Below, one piece after another: positions 36,101 through 47,656 of a DNA stretch of 54,021 nucleotides. This DNA comes from Plantago elongata (lineage: Eukaryota > Streptophyta > Magnoliopsida > Lamiales > Plantaginaceae), in assembly GCA_036897095.1 (NCBI GenBank), contig JAYMSP010000394.1, forward strand, positions 1 to 54,021, written 5' to 3'. The notes beneath the pieces were generated by a model. That model was given only the letters and a program-made list of their open reading frames with translations, ran no database searches and was not told the origin of the DNA. The translations under genes were made by a program, and so were the position numbers. Position 1 is the first letter of the stretch. Each line of letters begins with the position of its first letter.

Positions 36101-36944
36101 ACTTGTTATTTACTTTTAAAAGAATCATACATGGTCACATGTGACATGATAACAAATTTATCTCACACTTTATAATTTCTATCATAAGTTGTTGCAAGAA
36201 TACAAATTGCTATTTTCGGAGTAATTAATTAATGTTTTGTAAAACCCACAATTTTGATTAGTAATTGGGGATTTACACAATAAAAGGAGGAATGCGAAGT
36301 TCTTGTATAAATGATATTCTTTTCGAAAAAATACAATGTTATATCCCCTCCTAATACAATTTAATTCTACATAATACAATTTTATTTATTCTACTCTCTT
36401 ATGTAAATCTTGAAGTCATCGATGATGAACCACTCCGTTGTCTTATTGTATCACATGATATAATATGTGACACAAAATCATTTCCTCACAATTAAAACAT
36501 ACAAAAAAAGAAACTAATTTGAAATAACATGAAGTCATTAAAGAGTGTAGCAATCTAAATTACCTTAGTATCATCTGTCTTTCCATCACCTTTAGCTCCA
36601 AAATCCAGCACATTATAGATACTGGAACTAGCAACAGTATCGCCCCCTTTGCTCGGCGGCGCCACTACTGGCGGCAATGGTGGTGATTTCACTTTCGGAC
36701 CGGCAGGTTGCGGAGATGACAATGGTGGTGATGGAGACTTAGGTTTCAGTTTCGGTTTCGACTTACCAACATTATGGTGGCTGTGAGATTTTCCCTTCTT
36801 CTTGTAAAGTGCAGAATCCACGCCTCGGTTTCGCCTCCAATGCCTGCCTACTCTTCTTGCATTGCAAGTTTCGACATTGGAGGAGAGTACAGAAAGAAAG
36901 ACGATCAATGCAAATGCGATGGTCTTGAGGTGTAAACCGGCCAT
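33180..36944 (-). CDS. Polygalacturonase, GH28 family, secreted, 7 exons
   Basis: It cleaves alpha-1,4 links of de-esterified pectin in the cell wall. The exons in transcript order are 36944-36564, 34992-34861, 34720-34490, 34322-34278, 34170-33963, 33872-33682 and 33572-33180. Borders are GT-AG and the product is 526 residues. Residues 1 to about 29 are a signal peptide (hydrophobic [12 protein letters not shown]). Residues 40-107 form an Arg/Lys/His- then Pro-rich linker. The catalytic domain starts at [17 protein letters not shown]. All four GH28 signatures are present: NTDGIHL (311-317), GDDC (333-336, catalytic Asp pair), GHG (356-358, catalytic His) and RIK (391-393). It resembles the Arabidopsis At1g48100 type. 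Intron 1 (34993-36563) is large and contains a MITE. A TATA box lies 70 bp before the ATG. Confidence 0.95.
35936..36096. mobile_element. hAT-like MITE in polygalacturonase intron 1
   Basis: This 161-bp AT-rich element begins CAGGAATTC and ends GGTCCGCCCCTG. Flanks TTACATAT (35928-35935) and TTACACTT (36097-36104) agree at 6 of 8 bases, compatible with an aged 8-bp duplication. A related element lies at 39394-39580. No coding capacity. Confidence 0.55.
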
Positions 36945-37013
36945 TTTACGGTGGCGGGGTGGTGGTGGTGTGAATTGGGAGAGTGTTGGACTATAATGTG
37001 GGATGTGTGAAGG

Positions 37014-37021
37014 TTTATATA
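37014..37021 (-). promoter_or_regulatory. TATA box of the polygalacturonase gene
   Basis: TATATAAA on the minus strand lies 70-77 bp before the start codon at 36944, the expected spacing for a leader of about 40 bp. It is the clearest core promoter element in the window. Confidence 0.7.
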
Positions 37022-37359
37022 GCAAGGAGTTATAGTGAAGTGATACAAATACAATGTGGTTAAAATTGATTGCTATTGTCGTTACGATATGATCATCAGT
37101 AGAATAATGCTTTTTTAAAAATAGAAATGAAGTCAAATTTGTGCAATAAGTTTGTGTCTAAATGTGAACTATTGAGGACGTGATAATCAAATAATGAATA
37201 TGTTTGCTTCATACGTACACTCGTGAAAAAGTAATTTGTATTCTTCATGGAGACAAGGGAAAAAAGATATGTTTGCATTTAATATGTGGAATAACTAGTA
37301 ATTAACTATGTGGTCCAGTGTTTCGAAGGTTTCGTTATCTTGAACTCAAAATCAGTTCA

Positions 37360-37480
37360 GTTCAATTTAATTTAATTCAGTGTTATTCAGTTCAGCTGGA
37401 TTAAGTATAATTTATATTTTAATTCAGTTCTGTTCAATTCAGTTAAGTTCAGTCCAGTAAATCTCAGTTGAAGAGAACAC
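37360..37480. repeat. CAGTTCAGTT-type repeat unit, copy 1
   Basis: Dense degenerate repeats of TTCAGTTCAGTTCAAT and CAGTTCAGCTGG end in CTCAGTTGAAGAGAACACA. The reverse-complement form occurs at about 48845-48965 (CTGAACTGAA repeats ending TTCAGTTGAAAAGAACAT). Two dispersed copies with the same composition and same terminal GAAaAGAACA motif suggest one short interspersed family of unknown class. Confidence 0.45.
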
Positions 37481-39393
37481 AACCTAAATGGTGTGCAAGT
37501 ATTACCTAAAATCCGGATAACTTCAGTATATACGTAATTTAGATTTTATTATCTACATTTGAAAATTCGTTTATTTCAGTTCATTTATGTTTGGTTCATT
37601 TGTATACAACGAAGACAAACTAATCCAGTTAAAGTCAGTTCGGACAAAAAAAAAAAAAATAGAGTTTTAAAGTGAGAAATTAATAGGTGAATAGTCGAAA
37701 AAGATTAGTTTTTAATGGCTTAAATGTGTAACTTTAGCTAATGTAAGACCTTAAAATAATAGAGGGGTATACGTTAGTACAACCTTTAACAGAGTACTAA
37801 AACAAATTATATCACATACAGTAGCAAATAAGATTTGAATCTGAAGGTTTGTTTGAAGTAAGTGTTTGTTGCTCTTGTCCGCACAGTAAGTAGTACGAAA
37901 ACAGTGTTTAAGACATAATTAAGTATCCAATTGCATTAATTTAGGTGGCTTAAATATTCTGTACAACTACCGTACACACACCAAGATCCAAATTTAATGG
38001 ATCAATTATAAGTATACCTGAATCTGAGATATTAATCATTTATTATGATATCAGCTTCGTACATAATATGTTTCGGTCAATTTAACTTTTATAATTTATA
38101 AGTAATTCAAAATTACAATATATAATTGACCAAAAATTCGACACAAAAGTTTGAAATTGGAGTAACATGCAGTACATTAAAGTGATGTTATTGTAAATTC
38201 GCAAATCTTATCATTTGGACTACCACGATTATTTATGAACAACTTTAAGAATGATATGAGTATCATTCTTAATCCTTTTTAACTCCTTAAACATGACATT
38301 AGAGTCATTACATTCACCCCTCCGAATTGTTCAATCCATACTTTAGTTTAACTAACTGTCCACTTCTTGTGGATTTTGTTAGCTCCGCTTTAAATACCAT
38401 TTCTCAATTTGTGCGATTCATTTTTAAACAATGATCATGTCAATTTTCTTTGTATCGTTTACATATTATCGTATTTATATTAGCCTGTTAAAAATATGTT
38501 AAAGTCGTATATGATGTATTATATCACAAAACTGAATAACTAATTAGTAATTAAGGGTAGGACATGTGAGTGGGTCTGGTACATAGTGAAGGAGTGACAT
38601 TAACATAACAGCTCCATTTACGGTCACATGCTGCAACCAAAGCCTTTCACGGGAACCTCTTTTTTGTTCTAGTTGTACTTTGTCTTCTCAACTTTTCAAG
38701 CTATTTAGTACGAATTTGTATAGAATTTGGGTGAACTTTTCAATTGAAATTAAATTTTTTATATATAAAATGTTCGATTTGAATGGAAAGATAGCCGCTC
38801 CAGCAGTATAACAAACAAGGCCTTACACAAATTTATTCCCAAGTCTCAACTGTCCATTTCAACAATGATTAAGTTATCTCTCATTCTAAAATTTCATGCA
38901 TTCATCAATTTTAATCTAATCATATACAATTTTATACATTAAAAAAATACTTATTACATTCAACAAATAATATACATTGATAACATATTTTACCAGTTAA
39001 ATTCATGACTTTTGGTGTATTTTAATAATGGCTTAGCATTTATTTTAATATTTCACTAATATTTAATTTTGTCTCATAAATCTTCCACAATAATTACTTT
39101 CTCCGTCATTCTGAAAATTAAAAAAAGGGAAAAAAAAACTTGGGAGTATCATCTTATTTCGTGTGTATAATAAGGTAAGGCAGCGGGTATAATACTGTTG
39201 TAGAACCACGCTTTACCTGAATAGTTTCATATCGATAATCATAAAGGAGTATATATACGCATTTGGCTTAGCTTGATGGAGTCAAATACAATACTGACAA
39301 AAATATATATGAGTCTACTCTACTACTACTTACACAGACATGAACCCACGCTAAAATATATATGCACTCACATGCAATGCAAGGACTCACCCA

Positions 39394-39580
39394 CAGGAAC
39401 ACGGACCTAGAATTTAGAATTTAAACTCTGATAGGGCGAAATTGCATATATAAAAATTTTCTAGGAGTTTGCAAGAGTAGATTTTTAAATTAAAAAATTA
39501 TTATATATAAAAATTTTCTTTTCTAAATTTTGGTAGGGGAAAAACAACCCCCTTATATCCCACTCTTAGTTCCGTCCCTG
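39394..39580. mobile_element. hAT-like MITE, second copy of the 35936 family
   Basis: It begins CAGGAACACGGACCTAGAA and ends AGTTCCGTCCCTG, an inverted pair with few mismatches. Inside, GGGCGAAATTGCATATATAAAAATTTT resembles GGGGTAAAATTATATATATGAAATTTT of the intron copy. Flanks CTCACCCA and CACACACA agree at 6 of 8 bases. Non-coding. Confidence 0.55.
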
Positions 39581-42500
39581 CACACACACTCTAATTGTCC
39601 CATTTCTCCAATATAAAAAAAAATTTGAAAAGGAAAAGATATTGAAAAGAATTTCTAACCTTTTAATCACAAATTTTGTTAGTTCATATGGAATGTCTTT
39701 GGATCAATATCTCTTGGTACTTTGCTTTCATAGACGCAAATCCTAGATCTTGTATTCAATTGATAATTCCAAACTTTCGAAAATAAAATTGATCTTCACT
39801 TTAAATACTGTACATCCTCCCTGATTAAAAGTGGAAGGAATAAAAAAAATGTACAATTAAAAACCACTCTTACACAATAATGGAATATAATTTTAACGAT
39901 TCCGAGAATACATATATAAATAATCACACTGTACAACACACTCGAACACTATTCCGTTATACGGAATACTTCCCTGAAATTGGCATTGATAGCCAAAGAC
40001 CAGTATTAAAGAGCCACTTGGCTCGCCTGTGTTCGTGAGCTTGCTTGTGTTGCAGTAATGGTAATTTGGGCCGTCTTTTTTTGTTTCATATGAAACATAC
40101 AAAACAAGCTCGTGAACTATTTTTTTCTTAAATTCTTGCTTACATTATTATTTTGCTGGTTTGGTTATATATCTCGTGAACTTTTGGGATCAAATTAATT
40201 AGGCATTGTTTGGTTCGGCATCACACATTTTGTTGTGGCACATTCACCATTATCCTCCAACTTACATTGATTTCTTCCCTATGCTTCTTTGGCCCCATTT
40301 GAGTATGACCTTAACTTATTTTGGCAACCTGTTGCATTCATCCTTGTCTCTTGTGTACCCTTTCCATCACCCTTACGTGACATTCCGCCCGACTAGACGT
40401 GCATCGTACGCACATTTAGCACCTTGCAGACTTGCAGTTCTCCGGACGAACTGTTTATATGCGTAAGAGAGTGATCAATATGTCACCGGCTGTGCAACCG
40501 ATTACCATTGTGGTCATCGGATGATCAGCTGCGTAAGGGGAATGGTGGTGTTGTGCAGAGGAAAGGGATTTCAGCCACATATGAATGTTAGCAGATAAAG
40601 TTGGTTCACGGATTATTCTAGAATTTTTGTCAAGTACTATTCAACAACAAGTTCCAAGTTTTTTAATCTTTCACAATCACAAGTTCACAACAAGAAGCTA
40701 GAAAACAGCATTTACTGCCAACAGATTTTTGATACTGCTTTTACTATTATCCATGGTTGTTGTGTTGATTAACATGCATGTGAAACTTCAGTTGGACACT
40801 TTCACCCACTAGATTATTTCATTTTCAGGCCTTCTAAATGACTGAACCCGTCAACCGTTTCGTCGACAAGAACCGTTCACTATAGCAGTGATTCCAATGT
40901 TCACATTCAGGATGCAAGACCAATATAACTGCATATATGCATCTTTATTTACAACATGTAAAGCATGATGGTACAAGTCATCAAGCCATTACATATACCG
41001 CGCATCTTTTGGGATCATAGTTTTTTAGACTGTGAGGGTGTAGACAGTGGTACACCCTCCTCTAATAAAATGTGCGCCCGCAGGTGTTTTTCTAGCGTCC
41101 ACATTCTTTGTTGTAGGGTGTACTATAGTGGTTAAGCCTCAACATCTATAAACTAGGGATTAGATTGAGATCATCCTATACTTCAGTTTTACCAGGTTTT
41201 TGTACTTCACAAGCATGAGCAAGGCATAACTGAATGCTACTTTTCGTGTTCTCTCTTTAAATTTTCTGACCAAACAGCAGTCTGTTAAACATAAGATATG
41301 AAATACAAAATACAATTCGTATTTCAAACGTTTAACCGAACACCAAAAATGTGATCTTAACGAGAGATTTGTTTACACTATACTATTCATTACATACTTT
41401 GATCAATGCACGCAAGACTCACAGGTGCAATAAATCTCAGTACAAAATTAAATAAGAAAAGAGAAACAAACAAAGCCTTCTTGTCATTTCTTGCTTGTTT
41501 TGTTTTAGTAATTAGCTGTATTGAGTTTTGTGGCCAGCAGGTAAGATATAAAAATTCACGGATTGTATTGCTTTCTGTCACATAAACTCAACTATTATTC
41601 CCATTTTCGCAACTTCTTTTTTATTTACTAAAATTAGGGACATAAATTGTGAGAGTCCAAATTATATATCTGTTTGTTTCTTGACAAATTTGACTTCTGC
41701 GAATAATGCAGCAAGCTATATATGTTGCATGTGGTATAAGGCATTGATCACTAATGGCTAAGCCACATAAAAGGGACACTACTTTTGTGTATGCTTTATG
41801 TACACATGTACATGCTTTCCCTATATTGTTTGGATTAGGTACAGCTTTTTTATACGATAATGTTCTGCGATAACCGTTTTGAAAGCAATGTTTCCATGTG
41901 GATGTCTTGCAATAAGAAATAAGGGGTGGTTATAGGAATCTTATCACCTACAGCTACAGCTACAACTACAACACTTCAGGTTCGTTAAGTATATGTGTAT
42001 TATACGCACACTTGTTAGCTCACATGGTAACAGTTTGCATGCAGTTTGTTTAAGAGTTAAGACTGATTGGATCGATCTGACAGTACTCATACAAACTTTA
42101 TGGCTTCCGGTTAGTTAAACTTTTATTTAGAGTTTTCAATTCCGAATATTAGAATTTTGGCAGATAAGTTCAACAAGTTGCTGAAAAATTGACAAAAGAT
42201 GATCTAGTAATGCATAGCACTTGGAAGAATCAAGTGACAGCAAGTACATACGGAGCAAGTCTGCCATACGTTTCGTTATTGCTGTATGATCACGCAGACA
42301 TATTTGTCATTTTGTTAGTAAATTATGTGCATCAGGTACATATGATTCTCCAGAGCTGTTAAGTAGAACTAGTTCTTTTAACATAACTTGTCAGTGCACA
42401 CTGCATTTTGTATGATTATTATCTTTAGTGCAAAATAAGTTATATGCATGGATGGGGATGCAGCATATTCATTTTCCAATATACGTTATAGTACTACGAA

Positions 42501-44928
42501 TCTACGATCAGCTTTAAACCTCAATTAAATAGGAAAAATGAATCTTAGTGTAAATTCTGTTGTTGAGTTCCCATGAGGAGCCAGCGCAAAATTGCTCCAA
42601 AAGATATATCAGCTTTTTCCAACATCAATATGGAATAATGTTCCTGCAGCAGGACAAAGTACTAAACTTAATCTTCAAAACACAAAAATTATAGCATTTA
42701 GCACAATGAGTATGGTTCAAATTTCATTTTCTCCATATATTATAATTAATGGGATAATTTAACAGATGTCTAGATATGCTGAATTTTGACGACTGGTACG
42801 TGTTAACAAATACAGCTTAAACGGTTCGTGCTGCAAGATTTGATTATAGAAGGTTGTCGTATCAATCGATCAATTTATCTTAATAATTTACAATAGTAGT
42901 TAAACTATTCTAATAGATTGGAATTGCATAGAAAAAGTCTCTAGCTTGGACCACAATGATTCCCAGAATAGCTTTGCCCTTGTCATCTTTTGTCCTTAAG
43001 GTGAATAATCTTCATAATTCTATCAATATATACATATCTGATTAATTAGATTTAAGACAGATGGAGTATATGCAGCTGTGTCATCCAGTATATTCTCTTG
43101 TCATTTATCTTAGATATGAATACTTTATAGATTTATGCAGAAATCATACAGAACCATTCAAGAAAAGTTACCGGTATTAGTTGTAGCTTGAAAGCAACAT
43201 CAGTTTTAGATTATTATTCAAATAAGTCAGGTAGTGAAATTCTTAGAAAAAAACCGAGCCAAGTGTTTCGTACACTCTCCTATCTGCAAACTAAGGACAC
43301 CTGTTGATGAACCTACTCTAGGGCGCCTGAAGCCACAACTTCGTATACTGGCAGGACACACTAACGAATGGAGTCACTTGAATCAAAAGTTGAAATTTCT
43401 TAACTTATGGATCTGAGGAGCCCCTGATGATTTTTCCGTTATAAGGAGAAGTAGATGTGACATCGGAACTCAAGTAAAAGAACAAGACTAATATGCTATA
43501 GCTTATAAAGGAGAAATGTCAAAAGTAAGACTTCATTTACAGAAAGATATATGTCAGATCTAAGAATAAATAGGTAATGCTTTCTTGTTAGCTTTGCTGC
43601 ATATGATTACTATATTGATAAATAAGGAAGTAGAGGTTTCAACTTCCATATCTGATTGTAAACAAAAGACTGCACAAAAGTTATCACATGAAACAGCTGA
43701 ATGTGGATAGAATATTGCACATAGTCTCATCACCTCATATTTTATCATGTTATGCATTTTATAGTTAAATAGTTTAATCAGTAATAATATCCGCAAACTA
43801 ATGCGAAATTGAATGGTTTAGTTACAAACTAGTAATATGAGTACATCAGATCAGACACTGGACGTATAGATGATACCAATACTTCAATTCAAATCAACCA
43901 TAGATGTATATGAAATCAGTAACAAGGCCTGGCACATACCTTATTTTGCCATATCTGATTCTCCGATATTCTCTTACGAATTATGCTCCAGTTGACAGCT
44001 TAAATTTCTGCTTAAACACCATGTTGCTACACTGAGCCTCCCCTGCTTCCAAAAAGTTGATACTCTGCTTGAACTAACTTCTGTTATCGGTAACTATACA
44101 TACATGGTTTCTTCGGGGCACAGAGTCACCAACACATAGGTTCATGCATTGGCTTTATTGATGAAGAATTCTCAAGTCCATGCACATTTACCACATCAAC
44201 CAAGAAAGTGAGCTGCACCTGTCAAGATCTTGCATGTTACACCACATCTTGCTTATTTTTACAAACAATTGGGCAATGTGGGTCTTGCTGAAGGGAGGAC
44301 AGAGACATCACTCATCCACATAAGTTGATAGAATACCTTCAAGATTCATAACAAATGATCATTTACCAGTTAAAAAGAAAAAAGAAGTAAAAAGAAGCCC
44401 TGCTTTGCTTCGGCGTAAGACTAATGATTCATGAATTTCAAGAGTTCTGGGCAAGAAAAATGCTACTTGCCTACTGGACAACTCATCAGCTACGACTAAA
44501 CAAGATCTCATCTTTCTCTGTATGAGTGTTCAATAACTAATGTATCAAGCTAAACATTAGTTGGTCAGGCTAATGCCGCTGCTTTTCCTTTTTTTTCCTG
44601 TGTAAGGAAAATACCAATCTCCAATTTGGATTATTGACAATTGCGCAAGAAGCCATGAAAGAAAATTCCTGGTCTAGAAATCAGCTAATTCCAATGTTTA
44701 TGCCATTTATATCGAGTTAAGTTTCTTATCTGTACTTCAGCTACTTGAAGCCAAAATAAATATCCTTTCAGATGTAAGACAATAGCATGCTAAGTTGCTC
44801 CAACGATGTCCTGCACATTAAGGGTTAGAGTGATAGAAACTGTCTCTTTGGAGAAAAGTAAGGGTATTGCTTAGTAGAATATCCTCGTACCTGCCCACCC
44901 TTCCACTACTCAATTACTCATACATGGC

Positions 44929-45758
44929 CTAGAAGCACCTAGTGCATGTTTGTTCACTAGTAAGTAGTAATCCCTTGACATTATGAACCTCTATCAAAGT
45001 CTGACCTCTTCCCCTGCTCATTTTACTTGCCACTACAGTCTCCTGTAATAGCTCTACAGACTCAAACTCTCCAATACCAGAGTAGACGTTACTTGTCTTT
45101 AACAAAGCAGAAGGGCTTCCTGGATCCTGGTTTATGAATATTTCAGCAGATTTCTTTCTTATTTGATTATGTTGATATGTTCCACAACTTCTAAACACTG
45201 AGCTTTGAACAATTGTCTCTCCCAGCTATATGGTGTATCTTTGATAAGCAGCTGTTTGCTTCCTCTAATAAACCCGCACAACCGTGAAGATGAACCATAC
45301 ATGAATAATGTTGCCTCTTTGGATGCAGTCCATGGTGAGTTCTCATCGCTCGGGTCCCAAATGATTGCATCCGGTTAGTACATCAACAATACTGTCAGGT
45401 TTTAGGCCATAACGAATCATCTTGTCGAGCATTTGAAGTCATTTCCCTCCCAAACCATTTTGTGCAAATCCGGTTGTTACTGATATGAAACATATGACAT
45501 TAGGGAATGGTTTTTTTTTTTTTGTTTTTGAAACGGCTAAATTAAGGATGACTCGAATCTCTAATCAACCTAGCTATTGGTTGGAGGTACCAACTGAGCT
45601 GCGCTTTGTTATCTTTACATTAGGGAATGGTATGTGACCGAAAATTCACTGTCCAGGGTACGCATTGATAAACCCGATTTTATAGTGCAACATGCAACTA
45701 GCTGACAGTCAAATGTAAACGTGAATAGTGCTGTCAAACTGACTCTTGCATATAAAGA
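44929..45758 (-). pseudogene. Pentatricopeptide repeat (PPR) protein pseudogene, 3' part
   Basis: Read on the minus strand from 45758: LYARVSLTALFTFTFDCQLVACCTIKSGL, then a SINE (45511-45616). PFPNV and SVTTGFAQNGLG, LQMLDKMIRYGLKPDSI, and VLTGCNHLG follow. After two stops and a frameshift comes VFRSCGTYQHNQIRKKSAE, then SALLKTSNVYSGIGEFESVELLQETVVASKMSRG. The GFAQNGLG / ML..M...GLKPDSI / L..CNH pattern and the terminal VLLSACR-like and LxNxYxxxG segments are those of plant PLS-class PPR proteins and their E motif. In their intact state these bind organelle RNA. Several stops and frameshifts remain even if the insertions are ignored. The 5' part continues beyond the LTR element at 48285. Confidence 0.75.
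45497..45630 (-). mobile_element. tRNA-derived SINE with 14-bp target duplication
   Basis: The body, 45511-45616, reads on the minus strand AAAGCGCAGCTCAGTTGGTACC (A box), AACCAATAG, GATTCGAGTCATCC (B box), then TTTCAAAAAC and a poly(A) tail. ACATTAGGGAATGG flanks it exactly on both sides (45497-45510 and 45617-45630). The target is PPR-derived DNA: the duplicated bases encode PFPN of the PPR frame. It is about 106 bp, the same family as the copy at 50968. Confidence 0.85.
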
Positions 45759-46398
45759 TGTTAGGATCCTGCATCCTAACGAAGACCAAGGCCAAGTCGA
45801 TCTAGCTTTCGATTTTGGGATCAAGTTTTGTTTATGTTTTTATAAGTATTACTTGAACAATGGTTTGAATTATTTATGGATTAGAGCTTGTCTTAATAGT
45901 TAAGCTACTTAGTTAGGAAGGAGATTATTGCTATGATAATACTTGCTAGTGAAGTAGAGTATCTGGTTAGGGGATTTTTAATGGGTCAAGCCCATAATAG
46001 TTGTACATGTTATAAATACCTCAACCCTTTTCTCAGTTAAGATGAATGATGAAGATGGGTTTATGACTAGAACTGAGAGTTCTCCGGCAGATCCCTCGAG
46101 GAGGTAGATTGTTTAGTACTTAGGTGTACCCCGGGTTAAATCTTAGAGAGTAGGCGTATCTTTGGTTGCGGGAAGTCTCATGGATAGGTGGCTATGTATT
46201 TTTGTGTGCTAGCCGATCTACTTCTTCTAGAGATATAGGGTTGTTTGTGCTCTTTAACACTGTGATCGTGTAGATCTGGAGTTTATCTAGTAGAATACCT
46301 CATTGGTGTTCTAAGTCGATCCTGCATCCTGCATCCTAATTGACTCTAAGACTTTGGATGTTAGGATCCTGCATCCTACCGATTCCAGGTACCTAACA
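45759..46398 (+). repeat. Left (5') LTR of the non-autonomous element
   Basis: 640 bp. It contains a TATA-like TATAAATA at 46011-46018, preceded by the palindromic TGGGTCAAGCCCA. It matches the right LTR closely until TTCTAAG (about 46315). The next roughly 70-80 bp differ completely (repeated GATCCTGCATCCT and a second copy of the LTR start at about 46360) before CCAGGTACCTAACA restores the match. Confidence 0.88.
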
Positions 46399-47656
46399 TT
46401 TGGTAGCAAAGCCTCGTCTATCTTTATGGGTGCGGATAAAGGGTTGAGCTTTGCGAAAGCAAAGAGGATCGAATCTGATGGATTCGGTAGTACAATGGTG
46501 GAATCGCTTCAAGCGAGAAGGGAAGGGCAGTCTCCAATCAATGGATCGACATCTTACAAGTGGATGCAAGAAGAGCTTTGTTTATGCAAAGATGACCAAA
46601 ATCTGATCCGGTGTTTCAATGGAGGATTCGCTTTAGGCGAGTGGGCAAGGTGGTCTACAACCGTAGACAGATTGCCGTTGGGGAACGGGAGAGGAGCTGA
46701 GGTCAAGGGACCTCCGCTGGGCTAGTCACATAGCGTGACTGGCGGTTGCTGTCGTCGACATCAACCTACACGGCCGCGCCACCCAAGTGCGGTAATTGAG
46801 CCAATCGAGACAACAAAATAGAAAAAAAATCCTTCCGCTACGTCCATCCGTTGGATTTTCCTGAAATTTTGCCACCAAATAGAAAACCCTCGAATCTACA
46901 ATCTGAACGGTGGAGATCGGATTCGGAGTACCTGAACTGGCCCAAATATGTTGTCAAAGTTGGCTGTTATCTGGACAAAAATCTGAATAGAGTGAACGGT
47001 GGTTCGCGGATCGGAGTGCTTTAGTCACGAGGGAAGGGTATCTCCAATTATTGGATCGATTACCAATCAGTGGAGGGAAGGGCCGATTCGGCCAAATCAG
47101 AAGTTGAGAGACATGCCATCCAGGCGATGTCCATGTGTAGATCGAGGAAGACCAAGGCTGAACGAGGTCGGAGGGTGACCAACAGCCATGGACGGAAAGG
47201 AGCGGAGCCACCGAAGCAGCTCCACGCAAATTCGCGCCAGCTCGCAACTGTTGATGTTGCTGCTGCAACTGAAACGCAGCAGCATTGCTGCTGTTCGGCT
47301 ACAGCCGAATGAAGAAGAAGAAAAAGAAAGAAAGTAAGGGAGAAGAAGAAGAAGAGGAGAGGAGGAGAATTCCGCTACGTGCTTAGGGAAGAAGACGAAG
47401 AATGGAGAGAGACGTGGGACATGTGGGAGGGAGGATGAGGAAGCCCGCGTACGAGAAGAGCTTGATGATCGAGAAGCCGTCCAAGAGGTTTGGGCTGATG
47501 TAGATGCTGAAGAAGAGGAAGAAGATCTAGAGCTAGAGGAAGCTGCAAGCTTTGACCTGTTGGAGCTTACAAGGGAAGAATGGGAAATGCACTTTCCCGA
47601 GGCTAGAGTTGAGGTCATCGACCTTGAGGACAAGGTCAAACTGCAGGAGAAGGAGA
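46399..47656 (+). other. Internal region of the non-autonomous element
   Basis: After the primer site an open frame from about 46429 to 46725 encodes a protein of about 99 residues (MGADKGLSFAKAKRIESDGF at its start) without a known domain; it could be a degraded gag remnant. The 3' half (about 47300-47656) is purine-rich on the plus strand and encodes a Glu-rich frame (EEEEEDLELEEAASFDLLEL), whose antisense gives a Ser-rich open frame that is not a gene. It shows no polymerase-related motif. Confidence 0.6.

Larger units (their letters stand above)
37040..44928. other. Large gene-free region
   Basis: Almost 8 kb without a recognisable gene on either strand. Contents that I can name are CTGAACTGAA-type repeat DNA (about 37360-37480) and a MITE (39394-39580). 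The open frames of 60-89 codons here show no domain and lack start context or splice partners. The sequence near 40206-40466 is less AT-rich (GGCATTGTTTGGTTCGG at its left edge, as in some MITE ends), but no inverted partner was found. Confidence 0.5.

Noticed and set aside
40206-40466. 86-codon plus-strand open frame with a distinct base composition
   Set aside because: No recognisable motif, no splice partners and no inverted repeat ends. Possibly a decayed transposon piece, but unsupported.
41095-41185. Possible SINE (TATAGTGGTTAAGCC, then GATTAGATTGAGATCATCC)
   Set aside because: The A-box match is fair but the B box is poor, and no tail or duplication is visible.
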